In this document: positions 16,533-25,108 of the stretch, piece by piece
How the letters are laid out: each line of letters begins with the position of its first letter
How positions within the stretch are numbered: the first letter of the stretch is position 1
NCBI GenBank assembly: GCA_947465645.1
Contig: CANIBQ010000006.1
Coordinates: 1 to 64,000 of the forward strand
Source: Acidobacteriota bacterium
GTDB taxonomy: Bacteria; Acidobacteriota; Vicinamibacteria; Vicinamibacterales; UBA2999
Reading direction: 5' to 3'
Length of the DNA stretch: 64,000 bases
Translations under genes and position numbers: made by a program
The notes under the pieces: generated by a model
What the model was told of the DNA's origin: nothing
What the model saw: only the letters and a program-made list of their open reading frames with translations
The model's database searches: none

Positions 16533-16948
16533 TCCTCGCCGCGCGCCCGTCCTCTCAGCTCTTTCACCGTCCCCCGCTTCTTCTTGCTCGTCAGTCGCTT
16601 CTCCTTGGCTGCCGCCTTCGGCCTGGTCGGGCGCCGCTTCCGCGGCCGGACCAGCGCCTTCTGGATCAGCGCCACCAACCGTTCCCGCGCGGCCTCGCGG
16701 TTTTGCGCCTGTGTTCGGTGCTCCCGGCTGTCGATCAGCAGGACGCCCTCCTGGGTCATGCGCGTGCCCGCCAGCGCGGCGAGCCGCGACTTGACGTCTG
16801 CCGGCAGCGACGAGCCCTTGACGTTGAAGCGCAGCTCCACCGCCGTGGCGACCTTGTTGACGTTCTGCCCGCCCGGCCCCGACGCGCGGACGAATCGCTC
16901 TTCGACCTCCCGGTCCTCGAGCGCGATGGTGTCAGTGATCTGGATCAA
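16529..16948 (-). CDS. arfB: Alternative ribosome-rescue factor / peptidyl-tRNA hydrolase ArfB
   Basis: It releases stalled peptides from ribosomes lacking a stop codon. The RF-type GGQ motif is in RASGPGGQNVNKVATAVELRF, and the basic C-terminal tail (RPRKRRPTRPKAAAKEKR, KKKRGT) that enters the empty mRNA channel is present. The 139-residue length is typical. Its ATG overlaps the end of the cupin gene, so they are probably co-transcribed. Confidence 0.94.
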   Translation of the reverse strand: MIQITDTIALEDREVEERFVRASGPGGQNVNKVATAVELRFNVKGSSLPADVKSRLAALAGTRMTQEGVLLIDSREHRTQAQNREAARERLVALIQKALVRPRKRRPTRPKAAAKEKRLTSKKKRGTVKELRGRARGED

Positions 16949-17592
16949 CGGCCGGTCCGCGAGTTCGGCGCCGCGCCTGCCCCGCCTCCGGCGCTGTTGC
17001 GTCCATCGGTCTTCAGGTCGGCCGCGGAATCCTCAGCAGTCTTTGGCGGCGTCACCTTGTCCGGATCGACCCGGATCATCAGGTAGGTAACGTGGTCGTC
17101 GATCTTCGTGAACTGGTGTCCCGTGCCGGCGGGAATGACGATCACGTCGCCGGCCTTGATCTCGTGGGCGACGCCGTTGCGAATCGACGCGGCGTTGTTC
17201 CCCGGTCCATTCAGCAGCCGCACCGTCGTCTCGGTGGACGGACGACGTTGCTTACCGACCAGCTCCGGCCCCAGGACCAGCGTCGCCGCGCCGCTGATGA
17301 CGTGGTAGACCTCGCTCACCAGGTCATGCTCGGCGACGACGGCGGTGGGGTTGTTGATCTTGCCGCGATGGACGACCGCGACGCCGACGTTGGCCTTGCC
17401 GATGCTGACCTGCCGGACCTGCTGGTCGGTGAGCGCGTTCGCCTTCGCGCGCGCCGTGTAGGCATCGATCTCGCTCTTCGGGATATACGTCCCCGGGCAC
17501 ATCGTGCAGCTCGGCGCGAATTCCCGTTCCTGGCCCGACAACCCCGCGGCGGCCACTCCAACGGCGACGGCACACATCAATAGTCTTCGCAT
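16945..17592 (-). CDS. Secreted cupin-domain protein
   Basis: The protein has 215 residues with a signal peptide (MRRLLMCAVAVGVAAAGLSG). The cupin core shows SEVYHVISGAATLVLG and GDVIVIPAGTGHQF, with histidines suited to metal binding. The substrate is unknown. The start is the ATG at 17592 with AGGGAG eight bases upstream. A longer frame runs back through the divergent gene's start and was rejected. Only 37 bases separate it from the divergent TPR gene. Confidence 0.82.
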   Translation of the reverse strand: MRRLLMCAVAVGVAAAGLSGQEREFAPSCTMCPGTYIPKSEIDAYTARAKANALTDQQVRQVSIGKANVGVAVVHRGKINNPTAVVAEHDLVSEVYHVISGAATLVLGPELVGKQRRPSTETTVRLLNGPGNNAASIRNGVAHEIKAGDVIVIPAGTGHQFTKIDDHVTYLMIRVDPDKVTPPKTAEDSAADLKTDGRNSAGGGAGAAPNSRTGR

Positions 17593-17629
17593 CAACAATC
17601 TCCCTTCGAACCCCGGTAATATACCCGGC

Positions 17630-19156
17630 ATGCGCACCAAACACCTTGCCGCGGCGCTGGCGATCCTTGCCTGCCTTGCGATCGCCCGGCCGCACGCGCA
17701 GACGCTCGGCACCATCAACTTCCCCACCTCCGGCGCGGCCGCCGCGCAGCCGGCGTTTTTCGAGGGGGTGAAGTATCTCCACAGCTTCCAGTTCGAGGAG
17801 GCGGCCGAGGCGTTCAGGCGCGCGCAGAAGGCCGACCCTGGCTTTGCGATGGCCTACTGGGGCGAGGCGATGAGCCACAACCATCCCCTCTGGGCGCAGC
17901 TGGACGTGCCCGCCTCCAAGGCCGCGCTCGAGAAGCTGGCGCCGACGCCCCAGGCGCAGGTGGCCAAGGCCGGGACGCCCAAGGAGAAGGCGTACTTCGA
18001 GGCCGCGCACCTGCTGTTCTTTGCGCCCGGCGACAAGCTGGCGCGCGACAACGCTTATTCGCAGGCGATGGCCAGGATGCACGCGCAGTGGCCCGAGGAT
18101 CACGAGATCGCGACCTTCTATGCGCTGTCGCTGCTGGGCACCGTGCGACCCGGCGAGACCGGCTTCCGCCGCCAGGCGCTGGCCGCCTCGCTGGTAGAGC
18201 CCGTGTTCAAGGCCAACGCCAATCATCCCGGCGCCGCGCATTTCATCATCCACGCGTTCGACGACCCCGACCATGCGCCGCTCGCCCTGACCGCCGCGCG
18301 CTCCTACGCGAAGATTGCGCCGTCCGCCGCGCACGCGCTGCATATGCCGTCGCATACCTTCATCCAGCTCGGGATGTGGGACGACGTCATCAAGTCCAAC
18401 GTCGTCGCCAACAACGCCGCCAACGAGGTGAATGCGCGGCTGAAGCTGCCCGAGGGGCGCGAGGACTTCCACACGCTGTCGTGGCTGCTCTACGGCAACC
18501 TGATGGCCGGCAAGTTCGACGAGGCGGCGAAGAACGTCGCCGTGGCGAAGGCCGCGGCCGAGCGCAACCCCACCGCTGCGGCCGTGCAGAACGGCTATCT
18601 CGGGATGCGCGCGCGCTACATCCTCGAGACCGGGAAGTGGGAGAAGATTCCCGTCGCGGATGCGGCTCCGGCGTCATCTGCCGAGCACGCCAACATGCCC
18701 GGGATGCCCGGCATGGCGCCGCAGGTGAATGGCACGTGGACGTTCATCGCCGGGATGAGCGCCGCGAAGCTTGGCGACATCCCCACCGCGCAGAAGGCCG
18801 AGGGCCAGCTCCGCGCGATGCGCCAGCGGATCGAGGCTGACGGGAACGCCTACGCCGCCAAGTCCGTGGCGATCATGGAGAAGGAAGTCGGCGCGGTGAC
18901 CAAGCTGGCGGAGGGCCAGAAGGACGAGGCCGTGCGCCTGGCGAAGGAAGCCGCGGAGATCGAGGCGACGATGGCCGCGCCGTCAGGCCCGCCGGAACCG
19001 ATCAAGCCCGCGCGCGAGCTGTACGCGGACGTGCTGCTCGAGGCCGGGCGGTTGAACGATGCCGCGATCGCGTATGAGCAGGCGCTGCTGCGAACGCCGA
19101 ACCGCACGCCGTCGGTGAAGGGACTTGCCCGCGCGCGAGCTCAGGCATCGCGCTGA
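17630..19156 (+). CDS. Secreted tetratricopeptide-repeat protein
   Basis: A 508-residue protein with a signal peptide (MRTKHLAAALAILACLAIARPHAQ). Helical TPR-like units follow, beginning YLHSFQFEEAAEAFRRAQKADPGFAMAYW and ending DAAIAYEQALLRTPN. Histidine clusters (MSHNHPLW, HFIIHAFDDPDHA, HALHMPSHTF) and a MPGMPGM segment suggest a metal site, but this is speculative. Its last 16 bases overlap the end of the convergent DUF6361 frame. Confidence 0.82.
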   Translation: MRTKHLAAALAILACLAIARPHAQTLGTINFPTSGAAAAQPAFFEGVKYLHSFQFEEAAEAFRRAQKADPGFAMAYWGEAMSHNHPLWAQLDVPASKAALEKLAPTPQAQVAKAGTPKEKAYFEAAHLLFFAPGDKLARDNAYSQAMARMHAQWPEDHEIATFYALSLLGTVRPGETGFRRQALAASLVEPVFKANANHPGAAHFIIHAFDDPDHAPLALTAARSYAKIAPSAAHALHMPSHTFIQLGMWDDVIKSNVVANNAANEVNARLKLPEGREDFHTLSWLLYGNLMAGKFDEAAKNVAVAKAAAERNPTAAAVQNGYLGMRARYILETGKWEKIPVADAAPASSAEHANMPGMPGMAPQVNGTWTFIAGMSAAKLGDIPTAQKAEGQLRAMRQRIEADGNAYAAKSVAIMEKEVGAVTKLAEGQKDEAVRLAKEAAEIEATMAAPSGPPEPIKPARELYADVLLEAGRLNDAAIAYEQALLRTPNRTPSVKGLARARAQASR

Positions 19157-19977
19157 GCATCGGCTGGATGGGCGTCAGAGCATTGACTCAGCTCAGCCCA
19201 AGGACCTTGAACATCGCCGTCTTCGGGTCCCCGTAGAAAATCGGATCGACGTGTTCGACAACATCGGCACTCACCTCGAGGAACATACTGTCTCCCAACC
19301 GAGAGCGAGACGAGATGGGTAATCAGCGAATCGCGGCCTCCGGGTTTCAGGTCGGCATACCTCCTCTGTAGGAAAACGGCTTCAGCCTTGCGCAGGCGAA
19401 AGTCAGTGCCGTCGGGAAACAGTCCACCAGGCATGATGTGCCCGAGGCGAAGCGACGAGTTCCATAGTGACTCCACGCCATCTGTGTGGGCGGCGTCGTC
19501 GTCGTCGCGCCAGACCTGCGGCCCCAACGCTCCGGCAGAGAGCCGGTTCTTATAGCTGGATTCGGACAGGCGCTGAGTCGCAATGCCAAGCGCACCGAGC
19601 GCGTTCCAATAGATCTCAGAAGGTGTGCGAACGATGTTGCGTCCGCTCTCCATACCGATGGCCCGTGCTTCGTTTCTTAGTAGTGCCTTGAGTAGCTCGA
19701 ACTGAAGGTCACGGGACAGGCGGTCTGTGTCCTTGCCAAGAGCCTTCTTCGACTGCTCCAGGTACTGATAGATCGCAGGAACAAACATCAGGTAACGCGC
19801 GCGCGTCATCGGGGTGGTGACCGCGGGATAGAAGTGATCGGCGAAGGCACCCTGAAGGACCAGAAACCCGAGTTCATCGATGACCCCTCCCGGTGTCAGG
19901 GATTTAAGGACCTCTCGGGCGCGCGCAATCTCAGCGCTCGACGAAGACAGCCACGCGACGCCGCTATGAATTGCCAA
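19141..19977 (-). CDS. DUF6361 family protein, C-terminally shortened
   Basis: The N-terminal part carries DUF6361 features as I remember them: GVAWLSSSS, then VIDELGFLVLQGAFADHFYP, then TTPMTRARYLMFVPAIYQYLE, and later TPSEIYWNALGALGI. The family's function is unknown to me. The likely start is the TTG at 19977, which overlaps the stop of the upstream nuclease-helicase, so the two are coupled. The protein is about 278 residues; relatives I recall are longer. The last 55 residues lose family character and run into the end of the opposing TPR gene, so truncation by rearrangement or a frameshift is likely. Confidence 0.7.
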   Translation of the reverse strand: MAIHSGVAWLSSSSAEIARAREVLKSLTPGGVIDELGFLVLQGAFADHFYPAVTTPMTRARYLMFVPAIYQYLEQSKKALGKDTDRLSRDLQFELLKALLRNEARAIGMESGRNIVRTPSEIYWNALGALGIATQRLSESSYKNRLSAGALGPQVWRDDDDAAHTDGVESLWNSSLRLGHIMPGGLFPDGTDFRLRKAEAVFLQRRYADLKPGGRDSLITHLVSLSVGRQYVPRGECRCCRTRRSDFLRGPEDGDVQGPWAELSQCSDAHPADAQRDA

Positions 19978-22900
19978 GTTCGCGCAAGGCGCTCTCGGCG
20001 AACGCGCAGAGCGTGTTGACGAGCCGCATTTGTTCGATGCTCGAACAGCGGACGTCCAGCAGGCGTGGGCTGCACACGACGATCGCCAGCGCTCTCGCGC
20101 GTGAGATGGCGACGTTGAAGCGATTGCGGCTGAAGAGGAACTCGAGGCCGCGCGGCACGTCTTCACCGGTCGATGAGGCCATTGAGAAGAACACGACGGG
20201 GGCTTCCCTGCCCTGAAACTTGTCAACGGTTCCTGCCTGCACGCCATCCGGCAGTACGTCTCGAAGACAACGCACCTGCATGTTGTAAGGCGCGACGACC
20301 AGGATGTCTGCTGGTCTCAACGGTCGTGTCCTCCCCTCGTCGTCCGTAAACGTCCCGCCTGCAAGGAGTAGCCGCACCTGGGCGGCAACGGCAGCCGCCT
20401 CTTCGGGGGAGCGTTGCGCGTTGCCGTCATGTTCGACAGAAATCAACCGCAGGCCAGTGCCTGTCAGGCCATTCGAATCACGTTCGGTTCGACGTTCGGT
20501 CCGGCTGAAGCCGGACACTACGTCAACGCGCTGCCGTTCGCGGCCTGGTGCGCTGGCGAGGCGGCCGTCGTAGGCGAGGTCGGAGATGAAACGACAGATG
20601 TCTGGGTGCATCCGCCACGTCTGCGCCAGGAACAGCCCGCGGTCTTCTGAGACTGTCGCCGTTTCGCCGAGCAGGTGCTCCAGCACGGAGCAGCCGGATC
20701 CATCGGGATGCACTCCCTGCACTACCTGCGGCAACTGTTGGGGATCGCCGAGGAGCACGAGGTTTCGTGCGGCCGTGCACATGGCGACGGCGTCGGCCAG
20801 TGATACCTGTCCTGCTTCATCGATGAACAGGTAATCCAGTCGCTGATCCATCCTTGGCCGCGTGAACAACCACGACGTACCCGCAATCAACGCCGCGTCC
20901 GACGTCTCGCACTCCTCGTTGTCATCAGTGTCCTTGATGAACTCGCCCCCAAACGCATCGTCGTCACTCCCCTTCTTCAGACCTTGGAAAGTGACGCCTT
21001 CGGCGGTGGCGACCTTCTCAACTTCTGTGAGGAGGTTGTTGATGGCCTTGTGGCTGTTGGCCGCGACGCCGACCCGGCGGCCCTGGGAAATGAGCGACAC
21101 GATCATTCGAGCTCCGGTCCATGTCTTGCCCGACCCTGGAGGGCCCTGGATGAACAGGTAGCTCGAATCCAGAGCCGCGACCAGCGCCTTCTGGGCGCCA
21201 AGGTCGAGTGTCTGTAGGACAGCGCCAGGTTCACGTCCACGGACGCTGGGCAGATCGCGAGCGAGCAGGGCGCGGGCGGCCGAGTATCCAGTCCCCTCCG
21301 CGATCACAGCGTCAGCGACACGGCCCAAGGCGGCCCTCTGGGACTTGGTGTCCAACGGGTTCCCTGCCGCAATCGCAGATGGCAACGGCTCGTCCGATCG
21401 CTTCAGGCCTCGCTTCAGTCCGAGGCGCCGATTCTCCTCATCGATCCACGCGATTGTGCCGGCGGATTCGCGTCGGAACGGGTCTTCAATCTGCGCGTCC
21501 GCACCGAGCTTGAACTCCTGGTCCGGGAACTCCAACGTATAGACGAGAGACCGCTGCACGGGCTCTGGAGCAATGCCGTCGACAGGCCGCAGGTAGGCGA
21601 TGGCCTGGGTGTCGAGCAGCAAATCGTCGAGCGATTTCTTCTGCCGGTCGAAATAGGCCCACCATTCAGGCTTGGCTTCACGCCGGTGGTAGTTGAGCAG
21701 AGGCCCAAGCACCCTCGCAGCCGGTGACCCCAGGACCGCCAGCTGCTCACGGCGTCTGGCAGTCAGGGCATCCTCTTCCGCTCGCTTCGGATTGTCTTTC
21801 GGCGGGTCAGTACCCTTCCACGGAATCTCTGCGCCCGCGCTCTTCTCGGCGTCACGCTTTTGCTCGAGCAGCCATTCGTGGAGCTTGACGGTGGAGACGC
21901 AGTCTTCCTCGTTGTACGTGACGATCGCGTCCAGAATCGCCGGGTCGCCGCTGACACGCCAACGCTCGAACTCGAGGATGGAATCGGCACCGTCGCTGAC
22001 GATGCCCTGGCCGGCCCCTTCCATGAAGAAGGTCCGCACCTTCTTGATCGAGTAGCTAGGGTGGGAGATGCGCAGCGACTGGCGCACGACCTGATACAGG
22101 TCGACGAAGACCTCCCGTCGCAGGAGGTCGTCGACCTCGTCCTCCCGCGTCGAGTGTTCGCTCATCAAACGCTTGAGAGCGGTGACCTCGTACGGAGCGT
22201 AGTGATACACGTGCAGGTCCGGCCACTCGACGAGCCGGGCGTGAACGAAATCGATGAACTGCTCGAAGGCGACCTTTTCGGCCTTTCGGTCGAGCGCTTG
22301 AAAGGCCTGGAACTTCGACGCCCCGCCGTCGGTCGTCACGGCTCCGAACAGATACTCGAGGCCATAGCCAGGCTCGAAGTACGGATCACCCTCCATGTCG
22401 AAATAGACGTCGCCGGCGGACGGAGCTGGAAGCAGCCGGAACCCCGACCGCTCGTCGAGTGGCAACAGGTCGAAGCGGTGCTTGCCAGTCCGGCGAAACT
22501 GAGTCTGAAGCATCGCCTGATGCCGGAGGCGGTCCAGCGCCGCGCGACCGATCTTCACGGGGACGGCTGCGTCGAGCGCGGCGAGCTGGGCGACCGTCTG
22601 CACGCCGATGTCGTTCAGGCGTTGGACCTGCGCGCGAGATATGCCGGCGACCAGGCTCAGGTGATCCTCGGCCTCCCATTGCTCGTCGCACGCGTGCTCG
22701 TACTCGCACAGGGCGCAGTGCGCAACCGGGTAGGGAGAGGTCGGCCGGTTGGTGCGCATGATATCGAGGAAGTGACGACGGACGGCGCGGTAGTAGGCGG
22801 CGAAGTCCGCGTATCGGAAGTGGTCGGCGTCGCCGGTGCCAAGGATCACGTGCATATGGGCCGGGTCGCTCCCCTGCGCGCGCGCGAGCTGGCCGCTGTA

Positions 22901-23350
22901 GAAACAGAGTTGCAGGATGAAGTACGGCTTGCTGTGGCGAGCGAGCTTGGTGTCCCACGCCTCGTAGCTCCACCCGCCCAGGCTGGAGGGCGTCTCCGTC
23001 CTTATGAGGAAGTCGCTGATGCCGTGCCAGTCGTCTTCCGCGAGCACGCCCTGGTAGATGACATCGGCGCCTTCGCGCATGGCAGCCAGCGTTCGCGCCG
23101 CATCGCGATCCCAGTTCCGCTCGCCCGGAAGAGAATCGATCTCGACGATGCGCCGGCCTTCGGCGCGGAACCGCGCCAACCACGCGCCCTCGTGTTCGAG
23201 CCCCTTGGCGGCCAGAAGCTCCGCGTGCGCGTCACGGGGCTGCCGCGGGCGCTCTCCGCGGTTGCGTTCGAGTTGAATCAGGTGTTCGCACTCGAGGAAG
23301 TGATTGAGGTCACTCGGTGAAAACACCAGTTGGCCGGCTACGCTCTGCAT
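19964..23350 (-). CDS. TM0106-type RecB-like nuclease fused to an RNase H-like domain and a DNA2-like SF1 helicase
   Basis: The protein has 1128 residues. The N-terminal Cas4/RecB-like nuclease has Cys21 and Cys212, Cys215, Cys221 (HCALCEYEHAC) for an iron-sulfur cluster, with GISDF and EAWDTK as nuclease residues. A DEDD exonuclease-like domain begins at VYFDMEGDP (about 314) and includes YNEEDC (about 478). The superfamily 1 helicase has GPPGSGKT near 735, DEAGQ, GDPQQLP and the C-terminal SRARALAIVV. It probably unwinds and degrades DNA. A PR2 palindrome is translated in frame near residues 940-951. It is followed by the coupled DUF6361 gene and preceded by a small zinc-ribbon gene, possibly one operon. 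Confidence 0.9.
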   Translation of the reverse strand: MQSVAGQLVFSPSDLNHFLECEHLIQLERNRGERPRQPRDAHAELLAAKGLEHEGAWLARFRAEGRRIVEIDSLPGERNWDRDAARTLAAMREGADVIYQGVLAEDDWHGISDFLIRTETPSSLGGWSYEAWDTKLARHSKPYFILQLCFYSGQLARAQGSDPAHMHVILGTGDADHFRYADFAAYYRAVRRHFLDIMRTNRPTSPYPVAHCALCEYEHACDEQWEAEDHLSLVAGISRAQVQRLNDIGVQTVAQLAALDAAVPVKIGRAALDRLRHQAMLQTQFRRTGKHRFDLLPLDERSGFRLLPAPSAGDVYFDMEGDPYFEPGYGLEYLFGAVTTDGGASKFQAFQALDRKAEKVAFEQFIDFVHARLVEWPDLHVYHYAPYEVTALKRLMSEHSTREDEVDDLLRREVFVDLYQVVRQSLRISHPSYSIKKVRTFFMEGAGQGIVSDGADSILEFERWRVSGDPAILDAIVTYNEEDCVSTVKLHEWLLEQKRDAEKSAGAEIPWKGTDPPKDNPKRAEEDALTARRREQLAVLGSPAARVLGPLLNYHRREAKPEWWAYFDRQKKSLDDLLLDTQAIAYLRPVDGIAPEPVQRSLVYTLEFPDQEFKLGADAQIEDPFRRESAGTIAWIDEENRRLGLKRGLKRSDEPLPSAIAAGNPLDTKSQRAALGRVADAVIAEGTGYSAARALLARDLPSVRGREPGAVLQTLDLGAQKALVAALDSSYLFIQGPPGSGKTWTGARMIVSLISQGRRVGVAANSHKAINNLLTEVEKVATAEGVTFQGLKKGSDDDAFGGEFIKDTDDNEECETSDAALIAGTSWLFTRPRMDQRLDYLFIDEAGQVSLADAVAMCTAARNLVLLGDPQQLPQVVQGVHPDGSGCSVLEHLLGETATVSEDRGLFLAQTWRMHPDICRFISDLAYDGRLASAPGRERQRVDVVSGFSRTERRTERDSNGLTGTGLRLISVEHDGNAQRSPEEAAAVAAQVRLLLAGGTFTDDEGRTRPLRPADILVVAPYNMQVRCLRDVLPDGVQAGTVDKFQGREAPVVFFSMASSTGEDVPRGLEFLFSRNRFNVAISRARALAIVVCSPRLLDVRCSSIEQMRLVNTLCAFAESALRELGNS
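20498..20522. repeat. PR2 palindrome, in-frame copy inside the nuclease-helicase gene
   Basis: GGTCCGGCTGAAGCCGGAC followed by ACTACG, read on the minus strand as VVSGFSRT. Neighbouring GTTCGGTTCGACGTTCGG words flank it, adding ERRTERD to the protein. Confidence 0.9.
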
Positions 23351-23392
23351 CGCATCAGACTGATTGCGCGCACAGGTTATCCCAAAGGCGGT

Positions 23393-23665
23393 TCATCCCG
23401 GGCTGGTGGCGCGTTGCTGGAGGTGGGCGAGCATCAGCCGGCGATGGTCGAGTTCCGCGGGTGTCAGCGCCCGGAGGCGGCACTGCTGTCCGCCGAGTAC
23501 CCGCGCGCGGCCGCGGTTGCGCTCAGCTCGGTAGCACTCGAAGCACAAGGTGTGGTCGCGATCGGCGCGAACGACGCCCCGGTACTGGAACTTGGCCTTC
23601 CGGTCGCGGCACCGCTGACAGAGGTGCCTGTGCTGCTTGCTCTCGTGAATGGCTGTGGCTGACAT
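23393..23665 (-). CDS. Small zinc-ribbon-like hypothetical protein
   Basis: About 90 residues with two Cys pairs (CQRCRDRK and CFECYRAE) spaced as in a zinc ribbon, and many basic residues. It may bind nucleic acid. A good GGGAGG site lies before two adjacent ATGs (23668 and 23665). The C-terminal half is basic and less ordered. It is followed after 42 bases by the nuclease-helicase on the same strand. I do not know a function. Confidence 0.7.
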   Translation of the reverse strand: MSATAIHESKQHRHLCQRCRDRKAKFQYRGVVRADRDHTLCFECYRAERNRGRARVLGGQQCRLRALTPAELDHRRLMLAHLQQRATSPG

Positions 23666-23821
23666 CATCCGGCCTCCCATATGCGGACGGTATCGGGACC
23701 CCGGGACAGCTCAGGTCATACGCCCTGCCTTCGCCTGGTGAAGGGCGTTTTGCCCTGGCACGCACGGGAGGCTGGACGCCGTGCTTACACTAGTCAGGTG
23801 GATTCCTTCACACGCTACCTT

Positions 23822-24052
23822 GTGCAAGTTGCCAAGTGGGGAAACAGCCTGGCTGTTCGGCTTCCCCGCGCGGCGGTGGAAGCACTGGGGCTCCATGAAG
23901 GGGACAAGATCGAGCTTCGGGTGGAGGGCGCCCGCGAGCTTGAGGTGAGCCACGACCGCAGCCGGGAGAAGGCGCTCGAACGCCTCCGCCGGCTGCGTCG
24001 TCCCCTACCCGACGGCTTTACGTTCGACCGCGATCAGGCGCAGGAACGCTAG
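23822..24052 (+). CDS. AbrB/MazE-type antitoxin-like DNA-binding protein, no toxin partner seen
   Basis: A swapped-hairpin AbrB domain is obvious: VAKWGNSLAVRLPRAAVEALGLHEGDKIELRV. The C-terminal part (LRRPLPDGFTFDRDQAQER) is the usual toxin-binding tail of VapB/MazE antitoxins. I chose the GTG at 23822, which gives the standard MQVAKWGN start; a GTG at 23798 is an alternative. Such genes normally overlap a PIN or MazF toxin, but only 15 bases follow before a convergent gene, so the toxin is absent. Confidence 0.8.
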   Translation: MQVAKWGNSLAVRLPRAAVEALGLHEGDKIELRVEGARELEVSHDRSREKALERLRRLRRPLPDGFTFDRDQAQER

Positions 24053-24067
24053 GCAACTCCTCAACGG

Positions 24068-24847
24068 TCAGCGCGCGTCGGTGAGCGGCTCGAGTCCGGC
24101 CCTCCTGACGGCCGCACGGGCTTCGGTGCCCTCCAGCGCTTGCAGATACGCGCGCGCGGCGGGCTCGTTCGCGGCGCGCGCGACGAGGGCCGCGGCGTAG
24201 ATCGTTGGTGACTGGATCGCCGCTGGCAGCAGGCCGGCCACCTTCACGCCCTTGTTCGGCGCCAGCTCGCTCGTGAAGGTGATGCCGATCTCGGCTTCCC
24301 CCTTTGCGACGGCGTCGGCGACCTCGCTCCCCTGCTTCCGGTAGACGGTCTTCGACTTCATCTGCTCGGCGATCCCCAGCTTCTTCAGCAGCCCCTCGAA
24401 GTAGGTGCCGGAGGTGCCGCCCGCCGCGGGGTTCACGTACGACACGGTCTTCGCCTTCAGCAACGCCGCCTTGAACGTCTCCGTCGTCGACAGATTCGGC
24501 GAGGGAGCCCCCGCACGCACGCCGACGCCGATCATCCCGCGCGCGAGCTCGACCTTGCTGCCCTTCACCACCTGGCCGGCCTTCTCCATCGCGTCGATCG
24601 CGGCGCCGGTGACGACGATGACGTCGGCCTTCTCGCCGGAGGCCAGCTTCTTGGTCAGCGCGCCGGTGGTGTCGGTGGTGTAAACGAGCTTCACCGACGT
24701 GAGGCGCTGGAACGCGGCGCCGACCTCGTGGACGGGAACGGTCATCGCCCCGCCGGTGAAGATCTTCAGCTCGCCCTGGGCGGACGCGAGCGCGGGAAGC
24801 AGGATCGCGCACACGAGCGCGGCGGAGGTTCTGAGGATGGTTGGCAT
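24068..24847 (-). CDS. Periplasmic substrate-binding protein, ModA-like (SBP_bac_11)
   Basis: A signal peptide (MPTILRTSAALVCAILLPALASAQ) is followed by a two-lobed binding protein of 259 residues in total. ELKIFTGGAMT, LVYTTDTTGALTKKLASGEKADVIVVTG and NPAAGGTSGTYFEGLLKKLGI match the ModA-like family. True molybdate specificity is doubtful, because no modB or modC genes are nearby and this family has many divergent members. The start is the ATG at 24847 with GAGAG upstream. Confidence 0.82.
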   Translation of the reverse strand: MPTILRTSAALVCAILLPALASAQGELKIFTGGAMTVPVHEVGAAFQRLTSVKLVYTTDTTGALTKKLASGEKADVIVVTGAAIDAMEKAGQVVKGSKVELARGMIGVGVRAGAPSPNLSTTETFKAALLKAKTVSYVNPAAGGTSGTYFEGLLKKLGIAEQMKSKTVYRKQGSEVADAVAKGEAEIGITFTSELAPNKGVKVAGLLPAAIQSPTIYAAALVARAANEPAARAYLQALEGTEARAAVRRAGLEPLTDAR

Positions 24848-24865
24848 TTGGGTACTCTCTTTTTC

Positions 24866-24930
24866 GGCGGGTCCAAGGACCCGCCCTACACGACTGCGCT
24901 GGTCGGCAAGCCTAACAAGGCTTGCCCCAC
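24866..24930. repeat. PR3 palindrome plus half PR1
   Basis: GGCGGGTCCAAGGACCCGCC with CTACA (24866-24890), then a worn right half of PR1 ending GGCTTGCCCCAC (24903-24930). PR3 recurs at 26894. Confidence 0.75.
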
Positions 24931-25090
24931 GTACTGTCGGCGCGGCTGGTTGTAACACAGTTGGCACCACGATTGCTCTAGCTATGGTCGCTACGCTCGT
25001 TCCCCACTCTGGCGGGACGACAAACATCCAATCCCATCGACGGGAGGTGCAATTTGCCTCCCGCTCGCCACGTACAGGGCCTTTTTCGGT

Positions 25091-25108
25091 CGATGGTATG
25101 GTCGTCGC
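25091..25108 (+). promoter_or_regulatory. Imperfect copy of the GACGATGGTATCGTC palindrome
   Basis: CGATGGTATGGTCGTCGC lies just before the gene at 25114. It matches 17 of 18 bases of the sites at 25544 and 29160, which precede two paralogous coiled-coil genes. It could be an operator or promoter element. Confidence 0.5.

Noticed and set aside
21860..23320. Plus-strand ORF of 486 codons opposite the nuclease-helicase
   Set aside because: Antisense to clearly conserved nuclease and RNase H-like domains; no motif of its own.
24068..24847. Firm call of molybdate transport (modA)
   Set aside because: Family resemblance only; without modB/modC the specificity cannot be claimed.
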